64,000 nt of DNA from Rhizopus arrhizus (taxonomy: Eukaryota > Mucoromycota > Mucoromycetes > Mucorales > Rhizopodaceae). A program made the translations under genes and the position numbers. A model generated the notes under the pieces. That model ran no database searches. It was not told where the DNA came from and saw only the letters and a list, made by a program, of their open reading frames with translations. Location of the stretch: NCBI GenBank assembly GCA_024220505.1, contig JAKZZE010000019.1, positions 434,001 through 498,000 of the forward strand. The letters run 5' to 3'. The first letter of the stretch is position 1. Every line of letters starts with the position of its first letter. This document shows, one piece after another, positions 22,816-34,972 of the stretch.

Positions 22816-23245
22816 AAAATGAATAGAGGCCTATATGATGCTGCCACGGCCATGACAAGTTTGGTATAAAATAAAAGTGGCCAAGAAGTACAAGGTTCCT
22901 ATTCAAATAAGTCTATACGCCGTTTGTACTTGTTCTCATGATGTCCTTTAGGAATTTGTCGTATATAGCGATTCTCCTTGTAAATTGGCTATTGAAACCA
23001 TGCCGAGTATTAAACTCGGTCTTTGTATAATCGATGTCGATAATCCACAGTTGAATATGCACTCTATTCATGAAACAGGCAGTATGGATGATGTGGAACA
23101 TGGTGCTGACCTCTTGAGAGTAGGTTTTTAGATATAATCGTGTAGGATTTGATGCTACTTAAAATAGGCATTTCATGAAGAATTTGTAGTATTAGAACAA
23201 GAGATTCACAGTGGATTAATAAAGATTGAACGGTTCAAAATTTTT
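22816..23245 (+). pseudogene. Relic of an M18 aspartyl aminopeptidase (C-terminal part)
   Basis: Pieces of the C-terminal third of an M18 zinc aminopeptidase (DNPEP/Ape4 type) are visible in order: YDAATAMTSLV, then after a TAA and a frame change KVAKKYKVPIQ, then EFVVYSDSPC, LGLCIIDVDNPQLNMHSIHE and DVEHGADLLR, then AFHEEFV. The MHSI-E block holds a metal-binding His of the family. Old intron positions can still be seen. The first has lost its donor, ATAAGT where GTAAGT is expected after CAA; the second (23119-23167) still has GT-AG ends. The Gly-rich part of the SPCGSTIGP motif is replaced. The upstream two thirds of the gene is absent. It is clearly a dead gene copy. Confidence 0.7.
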
Positions 23246-23520
23246 TTTATATACACGTTTTATTTCTTATTAAACAATCGCAGCTATTGTATTTTGCTCT
23301 TGTTTGTTTTTAAATATTCCCATACGATAACACACCCAATCTATTTTCAATTTCCTTTTCAATTTAAGGGTATATTCTATCACTTGTATTTTCCTTCGTA
23401 TTCAATACGATATCTTGGAATAATTAAAGATTAACCTTTAACTTTATTCTTTACTTATGATACTTTGCAAGGTAACATTTTCTGGTACTTATAAATCAAT
23501 CACCAAACTTAATAGTTGTA

Positions 23521-23844
23521 TCAATTTTTTTCAATGGCACATCTAATTCTCCTGCTTGATTTAATGTATTTGGGAGCCATATAATATCCAATTCTATAAA
23601 CATATGGATGAATCATAGCACGATTTGTATAAATCAAACTTTCCGTATTACCAACATCCAGTAATTCTTGATTAATAAGAGATATCAACAACTCATTCAT
23701 TTTTTTATGATTCATAGTTTTTTCTAAACAAGTAAATTTCCGGATTTGTAATTTTATTCTGCAGAACCGATCATGCAAAGAAACTTTAGTTTCATTTTTC
23801 ATTCCTTCTCCTTTCCTGTATGAAATGACAAGATTGGGATCCAA
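23521..23844 (-). CDS. Hypothetical protein, 107 aa
   Basis: A single uninterrupted frame on the minus strand, starting MDPNLVISYRKGEGMKNE and ending RRIRCAIEKN. Composition is balanced, with Lys, Leu and Ile high and no homopolymer artefact, so it could be coding. There is no membrane segment and no motif that I recognise. It lies between a dead aminopeptidase gene and a C2H2 gene in a region of decayed genes, so it may be the surviving part of a larger relic. Confidence 0.35.
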   Translation of the reverse strand: MDPNLVISYRKGEGMKNETKVSLHDRFCRIKLQIRKFTCLEKTMNHKKMNELLISLINQELLDVGNTESLIYTNRAMIHPYVYRIGYYMAPKYIKSSRRIRCAIEKN

Positions 23845-24346
23845 TCATGGCCCTTTCTTTCATGAGCTAAAAGTAGAAAGAGATGAAATCATGCCCAGAT
23901 AGGATACAGTCAAGCCAAAATGACACCTTTTCTTGTCGTTATCAATAAAAATTGATACAAGCATGAGAAGGGAATAAATGAACAATTAGCGTTTTATGTA
24001 GTTTTAGTAGAGACTGCATAAAAAAAAAGTCCAATTAAGTGCATCATGCCTGTTAATTTTATTGCGCAGACCAGATTGAAAACCAAGGATGGAAAGTACG
24101 GATTATTAAAACTACTTTACTTACTTATTCTAAATCTTACATTAATTGTTTATGAATTAATGCATTTTATTACTAGCCAGAGAAAGTTCAACAAAAGTGA
24201 TTTGAATGTTTCACCATAATATTTGGTGATAAAATAAGATATTTCGCATTTTTTTTAAAAAAAACTCCCAAAAATTTATTGATAAAAAAATATATTAAAA
24301 ACACGAGAGGCAAAGTTGAGATCACGAGAGGAAGAGTAGCGTAAGA

Positions 24347-24885
24347 TTATATCTCACGAGACATGAAGACCAAGACGCCGATCGCTTGGAGGTCATCGCG
24401 AAAGATATAACGAGCAGCAGAGACCATGTTTTCTTCATTAGAAGGATGGCATAACTCCTGAATGGAGAGCACCCTTCTTGCCCGAAAACCATCCACTACA
24501 GGTGGCGTCGTAGGATCGATTTCAATTGTAGTGGGTGATTCGTGGGCTGGCCTCTTTTGTTTTCTCTTACGCTCCCTTGTCTTGTCCTTTTTGCTGCCAA
24601 TGTGGGTTTTGGTGTGCTGCATCATGTTGTCATAACGACTGAACCTCTTGTAGCATGTTGGTTCTCTACACTCAAATGGCTTCTAAATGACACATTGCTG
24701 TTAACAACACGCTACCCTTCCTCTTTTTTGCTTACTTCTCCGGTGTGTTTCCTTTCATGTCGTGTCAAGTGCCCCGCACGATTGAATTGCATATTGCAAT
24801 TGGGATAGCTACATGCAAATCTTTTTTTACGCACGGGAGCAGCTGAATTGATTGATTGTTCATTGGTGGTGAGTGCTTCTATCAT
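24347..24885 (-). CDS. Two-finger C2H2 zinc finger protein
   Basis: Exons 24736-24885 and 24347-24682 join across a 53-bp intron to give 161 residues. Finger 1 is FACSYPNCNMQFNRAGHLTRH and finger 2, after the TGEKPF linker, is FECREPTCYKRFSRYDNMMQH. The intron falls exactly in the linker after TGE. The pair resembles fungal factors with the FSRYDNMMQH finger 2. A basic region (KKDKTRERKRKQKR) and a short tail with RRVLSIQELCHP follow. It is presumably a DNA-binding regulator. An in-frame ATG at 24909 would add eight residues. This is one of the few intact genes in the gene-poor block. Confidence 0.75.
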
Positions 24886-26545
24886 GTTATAAAAAAAAGT
24901 GAGATGCAAAATGAAAGGAAAAAGCGGTGCGTTTTATACTTTTCATTCTCTGTCTCACTTTTTCACAATTCTTCTATCAATGGCCTGAGGAAATGAAAGG
25001 AATAGAGGATGGGAGGTTTTTTTATGCTTAATTGCAATCATGCTTCGCTTTTAGATTATGAATGTCCCCTTATTAAGATGATATGTTGCCTGTGACCTTA
25101 TTTTTTTATCTCTTTATGGACATCACGGACGTATTTTAATTCGCTCTGAACTAAAGAAATAAGGTCATCTCTTTACTAACCCATGTAAAAAACTCAGCGA
25201 TCTGCCAATGGTATCATTTTTGACTTTATATTCCTAGGTACAAAGCTTATTTTCCTTTATTATATCACTCCCTTACTTTTGTTGTATAAAGTCATGCAAA
25301 GTGGGAATTATGTGTTGTTGATAGTTGCATAATCCAGCATTTACCGAGTTTGACAAGTAGCTCGGAGATTATTACTGCTTTTGCATGCCTTTTTTGTAAC
25401 AATGCTTGATACTTTCCTCTTTTTGTTTGAAATTCTTGAACTATGTTCTATACAGCGGTGCCCATAGAGAATCTTTGTTTACTGTAACTTCAGCAAACTT
25501 CCAACAACCTGTTGAACAACCGTTCTTTTATTTATGACTAATTCAAAGTCCATGATGGATCATGCCATGGTATAGTGGCTCGTCCTCACAGCCTTCAAAA
25601 GATTTGGTGCATAAATATCACAGTTCAATATTAAGTCATGGTGCCAAACAGATGGATCTTGGGCAGTACCACACCAAGACTGGACAGCATATTGACGAAG
25701 GTGGTGATCTATCCAAGTAATACAAAAAGGCTATGAAATGAGGTTTGAATAGGCCGAGTAGATTTTATGTATTACTCATGGTTTCTCTTGTTTTGGAACA
25801 ATAATATCAGTCCAATAAGCTATTTAGTGGCGCGAAAAGGAAGTAAAGGAATGAGTTCCAAAACAAAATCAAAAGTTCATTATTGAATAATGATCCAACA
25901 ACAGTTGTTATTCAATACTTTGTTTCTTGAATATGCACAGTATCTTTTTGTCAAATAATGAGATTCCACATTTCCAAAAGCTTTGATGTAAATTCGAGCC
26001 TTCAAATATTGCTTTATTGAAGATGATATCCATGGATATAGTACTTACTCAAAACCATTTGCTTACGCAGATACAAGACTTTTTGGGATGTATTTTTCTT
26101 GAAAAGATGAATGCATTCCATATGTAGAAATATACATAGAGAGTGCATAATCCCAAAATGTTAAAATAATTTTTTCATTGACTTTCTGTATTCTTTTATA
26201 GAATGCCTTATTGGTTTAACAAATGTTACTTATCTTATGGTAATATTTGTCATTCAAATTGTTTGGTAAACCGTTTCCCTTTTTTATACACCTGCATCAA
26301 AAGATAAAGCTATCTTTTTTGCCAGTTACACGACTGTTTTGGCATAGTGGTCTTCCATTGAATTATTAACTGACTAATTCATGTTCATATAAAATCTTTC
26401 GTCTCTATTGAATCATTCTTATCGATTTACTTTTATTTTAGAATAAATAGAGATATAAAGGTACCTGCTTGTATCTATTTTCCAAGTCAAACTGTCCTTA
26501 TTTGATTCAGATACTGAAACAAATATGATATCATGCTCTATACAA

Positions 26546-26579
<34 letters not shown>

Positions 26580-27862
26580 CCTTTGTCTATCCTTCATTTA
26601 CATAATAAAAGACATAGCATCAACTTTTTTCATTTTTACAGTAAATTCCTTTATAAAGAAGCATACCTGATCCTTTTTACCTTATTCTTACACATTCAGT
26701 GAGGTATATATTGGAAAGAGTCGACATTTTTATAGTTGTTTCTATCAGCAGAAAGCATAAATGTATCACAAAAATAAGAAGATTTATTAAAATAAGAGTT
26801 TTATTTATGGCACCCTTGATTTAATAAGAGTCAAATTATTAGCTAAAGGATTTGATATTTAATTGCTTTATAGAAAGAGAGAGAAAGACTGTCCCATGAG
26901 ATTTGGAGTTTTACAAATTGGCGAGTTAGCAACGCAAGGACCATCGCACAAAACCGTGCATAATATAAAAGTCATTATAATACCAAAAAAGAACTAAAGT
27001 TCATGCATTGTCGTGGTAACTAAAAAACAAAGCTCGTCAATATTTATGACATCTGTGTCAGGATAGAAAAAAGGTTTATGCCAATACATGTGCGTAAAAC
27101 TTGGGTTAATTTAGGACTATGCGATTCTGTCAATAATAAAGCTGCAAAAATAAAACTGGACACAATATAATTGAAAAATTGAAGATCAATAAAAACCGTG
27201 AAGCTCATTGTTATTCTAACAATAGACCGTACAAATTTTTTGTACTGTCGTCGTACTTAGTTTTTTTTTTTATACACACAAGACTAAACATTCACTTACG
27301 CTAATCAATTAATTAGGAAGCTTTGAGTAGAAAAAGAGATAGAGCGTGAACTTAGTTTATAGCTGATTAATCATGCTTTTTATGTTTGGGAATCATTTCG
27401 AGAATATAAATTAATTAACTGTAGCCAAACTGGATATGTGTTCTATATTAGCTCCAAAACTAGATTAATAATGCCACAAACATTGCAATCTGTTATTACT
27501 TCCACTTTGTTGGTATTTTTTCCTTCACTCAATGGAGTTTGATCATGCTAACGGGAAGTTATATTTCTTACTCTATGAATCTTACATGGCGTAGGTCGAT
27601 CATCATTATCGCTTTTATAAATATAAACGCTTACGTGTAAATATAATATTTCAAAGAATAACGGCAAGCAAGATCTTGTTTTACGGTTTTATTTTGTTGA
27701 TTGGTAAAAGCTTGCGACTATTTTTTTTTCTAGTAATTACAGTGTAAAAGTGATTGTCAGTTTGGATTTGGTTCAAGAAATTATTCATGATTATGATTAT
27801 GAATAGAATATCAGTAAAACAAATGAGAAAAATCTCCTTTAATTTTACTCGCTACCGGTGCA
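24886..27862. other. 3-kb AT-rich spacer, little coding signal
   Basis: No gene can be supported. A slightly GC-richer piece at 25562-25720 is open for 52 codons on the + strand (starting MPWYSGSSSQPSKDLVHKYH) and could be a relic. There is a run of about 31 T at 26549-26579. The rest is AT-rich with no open frame of note. Confidence 0.5.
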
Positions 27863-28862
27863 ATGAAACAGCAATCTACTGTCAGGATGTTTTTAGGAAG
27901 AGTTGTTGAAGAAAAGTTTCATAAGCAAGTACTTGCCATGACAATTATACCAGGAATCTCTCTCGTACCAGAAAGACTAAGAGAAATGATCCATCCTGAA
28001 GTTGCACCTATTCAACTATGAGATGGTGTGAAAGAAGGATACTTTTACGTAAACTTATCAATGAATCAAGATTTTTTAAATGGTCCTGAGTTTTATGAAA
28101 ATACCGCTACTGGGGAAGAGCTTGGTAACAGAAAAGCGCAATTTTCTGATAAGAAATCATACTTAATCGTACTCATTGATCTATATTAATTGTTCATTAG
28201 ATGAAAGCGAGAGTCTAATTCTGGAAGAAAACCAAAGAATAAACCAGGAAGCCCGTGGTAACGACGTTGAAATACTATATTCAACAGAAAATAATAAACC
28301 TCACCCTTCCAATCTGTATTATACAGATGAAGGTGAGCCATATATTTCCTCCAAAAAATCTTTTTGATACCAGGTGTATGTCCAACTCTAATTTGAATAG
28401 AAATTTGGGGATCCTGACCAGCACGTATGTGTTTTAACAGAAGAAATGATGAGATATGCACGTGAAGACCTGAATCAAATGGATGATCAGGAAAGAAGAA
28501 CGGATAGGGATGATAACGTGTCCAGCCTTCTTATCGATCCTTCTCACTCTGATGGTATGTATTTCGAAATCTTTTATGTAAAACAAAAAGCAAAAAGTGA
28601 TGATCTCTCAACTTGCTAGGGGAAAAAAAGCAAACAGTAATGGAAAAATCACATGTTGAGCAAGTTATTAGCAGCAGCAGCAACAGTTACAACGATGATA
28701 TAGATCATGTAAGGGGGGTAAGAGGAAGAGGAAACCAAAACTGAGTGAAGAAGAAACAAAAAGAAGGCAGGATGACAGTGCAAGACATAAGAAATCTTGA
28801 GGTCGAACCCGTAAACCAAGAGAGTCTACTCAGGCGAAGAAATGCTTTATGGATAGCTTTGT
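27863..28862 (+). pseudogene. Decaying multi-exon gene with an AT-hook-like tail
   Basis: A frame from 27863 reads MKQQSTVRMFLGRVVEEKF and continues 109 codons but for one TGA at 28019-28021. Further exon-like pieces follow: an acidic segment to 28332, then 28441-28555 (EEMMRYAREDLNQMDDQ) and 28620-28744, joined by GT-AG introns that keep the frame. Near 28730-28850 another frame reads RKRKPKLSEEETKRRQDDSA, then a TGA, then GRTRKPR. With an Arg codon in place of that stop, the piece would look like an AT-hook. The parts together suggest a nuclear protein that has been disabled. No family is recognised and function is not proposed. Confidence 0.4.
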
Positions 28863-31466
28863 AATTAATCTAATAAAAAAAAAATATAAACAGTAGTAAC
28901 AATATCTAAAAATGAATATGTTATTGAAAAATCAAATAATCCCTTTACATTTACTGTGAGAAAACAATCTGATTTCTCTCTACTTGTCAATTTACCACTA
29001 AAGAGTTAAAGAACATCTTTTTTACTTATTCCACGTGTTGTATATCAAGGCAAGCAAGATTTTCATTTTGAAATGTTATAATGCATATATCTGCTTGTAC
29101 CATTTTTCCCTTATGATACTAGCACAAAATCGAAACTTTGAGACATGGAAGAAATTTATTATATAATTTTTTTTTTCTTAAATTATTAGTCGTATTAACA
29201 TGTCGGATTGGTTTTGAACTTTTAATTAGTGAAGTATTTGTGCTGATACTGTGGCTGAAAACATTACTGGGTGCTAGTAACAACGTCCCTTTTTTTTTAC
29301 TCACACGAGAAAAACGAAGCACAAGCAGCTTACAACGCTTGGCTCTCTCAAAATAGAGAATAGTCTAGATAAAAATTAATTACAAATGAAATAATTCTTT
29401 AATATAAATCAGATTCAATGAGGTGTGCTAGCTTATATTTTTTTTTTTTTTTTTTTTTCTGTTTTTGATAACCAATCTATTATGTATAAAAATTAATCAT
29501 GCATAATTGTTATATTAATTGCAATGGTGTTTATGCAATCTTAATGTTTATAGCAATATGTGATGAGACCTAAAAGTAAAAAAGTATAAAAAAGTATCCG
29601 AGAAATAGATGCTTTTATATCCATCTTCTGATAGATCGAATATCAATAGTGGTGGGTGAAAATTTAGAATAATTGCTATCTGAATCAACTTTTATTCATA
29701 ATGGATACCGAATTATTAGTAAAAATTGATAAGCCAATCATTATTTTTTCATCTGTTTTTTAGCTGTGATTACTTTATTTGGAAGCATTGTTCAAAAACG
29801 TTAATCATTTTTAAAAATAAAAAAATAACTTTTATATACTGATATAAAAGTCGACTTCAAGGCGTAAAAATGTAGTGAGAAAAAAAATATTAAAAAAATG
29901 CCTCTAAAACTTAAAAAACACCTAATTTTCGGGAATTATTGCAAATATAGTAAGTGATTGCTACATAAAAATCTAAAAAAAGGCTTGTTTTGAAAAATAA
30001 ATAACATGTAAAAAAAACAGATGAGCGATTTTTATGGTCCTGCTCAGTTAAACCGCCGTTGTGGGATACACTGGCGCGCTGATTTCTGAACAGCCAAAAT
30101 ACTATCGCATTAGCAACTTGGTCTCTTTTATGCAATTGCTTGTGGCGTTTGAGGTTTATACAGATTTCATTGGAAATATACTTTTGAAGGCTTGCCTGCG
30201 TGGCCAAATGAAGCAGCAGCAAGAGCTCTAGTTTTACTTGGACAAATTGACCAAGAAAAATTAAATTATCAGGAAATGCATAAACTTCATAACTCAATGC
30301 TTTGTTAGTTCACTGTTGTAATTTATTTCTTTAATTTGTAACAGTGCCCTTCTAAAGGCAGCACTAGAATAAAACTCGCATAAACAAAAAATAAGGTTTG
30401 TAAGTCAAAATCTTTTACAAAATAAAATCAAATTGAAGTAGATTCTCAAATATAAGTTATTTTAGTCACAATATTGTTTACTTGAATAACAAACAGCAGC
30501 ATTGATAAATTATGTCATGACATATACACTTTAATATAATGTTCTCGAATTATAAAATTCTTCTATATCTGAACACGCTTCATTATCGGCGATATCTTAT
30601 CATGACGCCTTGAATGTTAAAAGTGTAATTGACATACGGGTTTCCTTAAATATACAAAAGTGCATTGTGTGTCACAATAAAACATTGAAACAAAACAGTA
30701 AAATAAAATCTTTTTCGCAGGCTTTTCTAGCTCGAAATATATTTTATTATAGTCAATACGTTATAATGTATTTTTAGATATATAAACAGTATAAAATTGT
30801 GAAGTGGTAACCTTTTTTTAATTGAATTAGCACCATAACCTCTTAAAATATATGCATCTATAAGAACTTTTACGTTCGGTGAATTGTGGTACAATAACAT
30901 AAAAATCTTTTTGTTTTTGTTTTTTCATCATTCAAACTACAAGCAATTCATAAGCATCAAGTATACTATAATTCATGCTTTGTATTAAGCATAAACTCAT
31001 CTGTAATCACGTTCTAGAGTAACTGGTCTACAAAGTTTCAATAATTAACATGAGATGAGTCAATGCATATTCTAGCTTGAAATCTTTTTCGTTTATTATT
31101 ACCGTAAAAGTAGATAAATCCTTTATGTATTTATTATTTTTCTTGTAATAGACACGATGTGTCAATGCGATTCTCACGCTTATGGTTGGCCAGACTTGTA
31201 TTTATTTAGATTCTAAGGGGTAAGTTTTGTAATTAGGTTGTATCTGGTGATTATTCGATACTCTTAAGGTTCACCAATGCTAAAAAAAAAACAAAACAAA
31301 AGCATCTAGTCTATATTTTGAACGTCTTTCTAATAAATATAAATAGCCTATGATTTCTCTTGTTTTATTATTATTATTATTATTCATTAAATATGTAAGT
31401 ATTTTGGTATAGATACGCTCTTTTAAAGAAAAAAAAGTACTCAAATTTACTCGATTCACAGAAACA
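28863..31466. other. AT-rich spacer upstream of the ricin-like gene
   Basis: No intact gene. A frame at 29138-29356 (72 codons) is hydrophobic and probably accidental. A possible retroelement remnant at 30005-30305 is listed separately. The last 100 bp hold a TTA microsatellite (about 31366-31384) and an A-rich leader for the ricin-like gene. Confidence 0.5.
30005..30305 (+). pseudogene. Possible remnant of a LINE-type element tail
   Basis: On the + strand the stretch reads FLWSCSVKPPLWDTLAR, a stop, FLNSQNTIALATWSLL, then, after frame changes, WPNEAAARALVLLGQIDQEK. The pattern of aromatic and Cys residues around a W-x-x-LAR block recalls the zinc-binding region found after non-LTR reverse transcriptases. 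There are at least two frame changes and several stops. The local GC content is higher than the surroundings. Identification is weak. Confidence 0.25.
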
Positions 31467-31904
31467 ATGGAGCAAAACAGACATTTTTACTTGAAGCAGA
31501 TACAAAAAGGCTTATATGTTGATGTTGAGAACAACAGCGTTGATGTTGATGCTTATATTGTTCTCAAGGACAAGACCGATAACGACTGGGAAGGCAAACA
31601 AGTGTGGTACTTTGATGAAAAGGAGCAAATTGTCAATGTGCAGTCTGGAAAGGTCATTGGTTTTTTGGACCGCGACCCTAATACTAGCAATCACTATACT
31701 TTGGTTCAAAAGGAAAACCAGCAGAATCCTGAATTCCAATGGTGGTATGAAGAGGACAGGATGATTATTTATAGCAAGTTATTGGGACCTGCCTATAACC
31801 TTGGTCCACATGCTGGTAACGCATTTGATGGGGCCAAGCTGTGTATGGAACAAGGAACCCCTACGCCAGGTCCATCAGAACTCTTTGAAGTTATCTATAA
31901 ATAA
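31467..31904 (+). CDS. Single-domain ricin-B-type beta-trefoil lectin-like protein
   Basis: An intronless 145-residue protein made of one beta-trefoil. Three related blocks are seen: HFYLKQIQKGLYVDVENN with a QVWYFDE motif, IVNVQSGKVIGFLDRD with an EFQWWYE motif, and a third repeat ending with LFEVIYK. The Q-x-W pattern is typical of the ricin B/carbohydrate-binding fold. There is no signal peptide, transmembrane segment or N-glycosidase (ricin A) domain. Mucorales carry families of such small proteins, including the described Rhizopus protein mucoricin, of similar length. The fold alone does not show toxicity; sugar binding is the safer inference. It stands alone in a gene-poor, AT-rich block and is more GC-rich than its flanks. 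Confidence 0.8.
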   Translation: MEQNRHFYLKQIQKGLYVDVENNSVDVDAYIVLKDKTDNDWEGKQVWYFDEKEQIVNVQSGKVIGFLDRDPNTSNHYTLVQKENQQNPEFQWWYEEDRMIIYSKLLGPAYNLGPHAGNAFDGAKLCMEQGTPTPGPSELFEVIYK

Positions 31905-34900
31905 AGTAATTAGCTTGAACACTTTTTTTTCTATTATCTTTGTGAAATAAAGTCTGCTTTGTTAAGCTTTTAAAACTAATTGATTTCAAACGCTATTTTC
32001 TCTGCCAACAATATAAATAAGAATATGCTTAGATTAGAGTAAGTTGATCTATTCAATTTTTTTTATAAATCTTTATGATAAAGGATTTACTGTGTATCCT
32101 AACATAATCCATTCTCACATCTTTGTATGCTAAAAGATTGCTCAATGTATGATGTATAAACAAGATTAGTTTTCTTTTAATCCTCATGGACACCGTCAAT
32201 TGTACAGTTTATAAATTCTTATCCTTGCTTTAAAAAATGTGGTTTGCAAAATGAAAAGGCTAATAGTTTAGCATAAGAAGCATACAAGAACAACCTTGTG
32301 GATTTTGATGATTAGTTTGTTTGTGAGGATGCAATTTGACTGTACAAACTGAGTATGCCTTTTAATGAATAATTAGAGTCAAGTTTTATTCTAGTCGAAA
32401 AACACTCTTCAATTGAAGAAATGAATACAAGGCATTTGCATGTATAAGACATATTATTTTTAATAGATTGATACTGTTTGCTGTGATAAATGATACTTCT
32501 GCATCTGTTTATGATGAGCAAAGGAATTTTCATGTGTCTACAATCAAGGCATAATGCGATATATTGACTGTCTTTAAATTCATGATGCTTCAGCGTTCTA
32601 TCAAAGTCATAGCAAAAGACATTAAAGACATAAAAGCTTTAAATAACAAGACGCAAGAGACTGGAAAAGATCAAGTTTGCTTTCACGCTTTTTATTTCAC
32701 TATTTAATACCTCTTTATTCGCATGTACCTAAATAAAGTTTACAAATACCCACACACAAGCAGCACTGACCAATGAAAAGCGTCTAAACTTGAAACATGA
32801 CAACATCTTTTTAAGACCTCTTCTTTTTTTTTTCCCCGTTTTTTTTTTTCTTTTCTTTTCTCTTTGTTAGAAACTGCTCTAGTTTCACTTTGTAAAAACT
32901 GCTTTTGTTATGGTCTGTGACACCTTGTTTAAAGACAAGCTGTCCATGCTGTCTGGGCTGCACTGCAACCTAACACACATTGGTGATTCAATGTGCAGAT
33001 CTGAGGATTTAGCTACTTGGCGTTATCCAGCGGCGTGATTGTGCAAACAGGCTCTTCTCTTATCTGCGGCTCTTGGGTAGTCCATGCGGTTACAACAATA
33101 AATGCTTATGCTTTTGTTAGGAAGTATCGAACCAAAAGCTATTTCGAGTAACATGGCAGGCCATCGCAGTCTTTTTTTACAGGTGACGACTAGTGTGATA
33201 GGGTCATGTTTGGGTTATATCACCAAGCGGCTGTTGTCAATCTGGGCTGTTTGAATAGTCGTGGGTGAGCTGGCATCCTTTTTATTCTTACTAGTTCAGA
33301 AAGTTGCTTGGGCCCCAATGTGAGCCCCTCATGATGGATAAGCTTTAGGAATAGAGCTTGATTCATCAAGGGTAGGAATCAGAAGACGCGTTGACGCGCA
33401 TCGTACCTCCTTTAAGGTTCCTTAGCTTAAGGTATCGTATTGGCACTTGGATACTTTTTGCTGTCACCTCTTGTTTTTGGGATCAGATGTACTTTCACCT
33501 TCTCGTGGTTGATCCTGTTAATCAAAGCTTGCTCTGTAAAAAAAAAAGAGTAGGCTTTGAGAACTAAGAAAAGTACACTTTCTTCTTTTTTTTAGTTGTT
33601 TCATACTTAATAAACAAATAAGTATTATTTTATGGTTTTTTTTTTTGCCTCAATTAAATTTTGTTTGTGTTTCAAATGTTAAAAATAGCTGAAAACAATT
33701 ATGATTTTATGACCTCAAGATTGTCTTTCTCAAAGTGCTTTTGCAATTCAATTTCATTTTATAAATAATGAGCCCGTAGAAGAAATAAACTGCTGATATG
33801 ACTTACGACTGCTGAATGTTATAGAGTCTTAAAAAATGCCTTTGCTTTTATGTACAGTTGGATTTCGATTCCTTCATATAAATCGGAAGATAAACAGTGC
33901 ATTCTATAATCAATCTAGTTTAAAAACATACAAAAAAAAATAATAACTTTTTTTAAAAAGCTATCTATGAACATTATTTAACTGTATTGCATTAAGTGGT
34001 ATCTACCACAGGTGCTTTACCTAAATAGAATTGTAGATTGATGCAAGTTTTTAAAATTATTGTCATCATCTTTCAGTTTGGTTTTGTCTAAATGGAAATA
34101 CGACTATTTTCTAGATCAAATACAATTTACAAATACTTGAATTTAGTATTGCTATTTATCGTAAAGAAGACTTCAAAGTGTTATTTATTTCTTGGGCAGG
34201 ATTTAGTTGATTAGTAAGCATAGTGTCATGTCTTTTAATATAGAATCTATGATCATCATAGCCTTTACGACAATCAGTATTAGTATCACTGCAGTAACTC
34301 AATCAACCAAGATCACTGTATTTGTTATGATAAAAAGATATTTTACAGTGTTGCTGTCCTTCTTGATATTTGTTTTTAAAAGAGTCAGCATTAAGGAGTT
34401 TGATCTTTGCAGCTACTAATGAATGAACAATGATTTGATTGCTAGGTACGTACTCAATAATATCATAAAAGTCAAAGTAAGTTAGGGTAATTATGTACGT
34501 TTTAAATTCTTTCCAACTTGGATAACAAAAAAAAAAAAGAAAGAATACAGAATTCTATCATCAGAGTCATTTGTACTTTTTTTTAAAAACATGTTTTGAT
34601 TATTATATGGTCAGACAAGGTGAAAACACTATCAGTGAAACTTAAAAATATGAATAATTGATTCACTGTTGGTGTAATATAAGAAACAAATATTTTTTTA
34701 GAAATGATTTAAAAAACGCTTGATAGACGATGATATTGTATCCATTAAATATTAGTTTGAATGATTTTTTCATTTCATTAAAGCAAAATGATTTTAGGCT
34801 ATTCTTTAGAATAATAAGTGATCATTAAAGATCTGTGTAATGGTATAAAACCAAAAAAAAAAAAAAAAAAAAAAAAGCGTAAAATGTATTAATCATTTAT

Positions 34901-34934
34901 CCATAATTAAACCAATCAAAACTTTTTTTTTCTT

Positions 34935-34972
<38 letters not shown>

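Noticed and set aside
24600..24700. Suspected frameshift in finger 2 of the C2H2 gene at 24.3-24.9 kb
   Set aside because: Careful recount shows the exon is exactly in frame (336 nt) and the finger C-x4-C spacing is intact.
33120..33150. B-box-like GGTTCGAT on the minus strand, possible tRNA
   Set aside because: The flanking bases do not form a T-arm stem and no A box or acceptor stem is found.
34207..34419. 70-codon Ile/Thr/Ser-rich frame
   Set aside because: No start context, no homology pattern, and within AT-rich noise.
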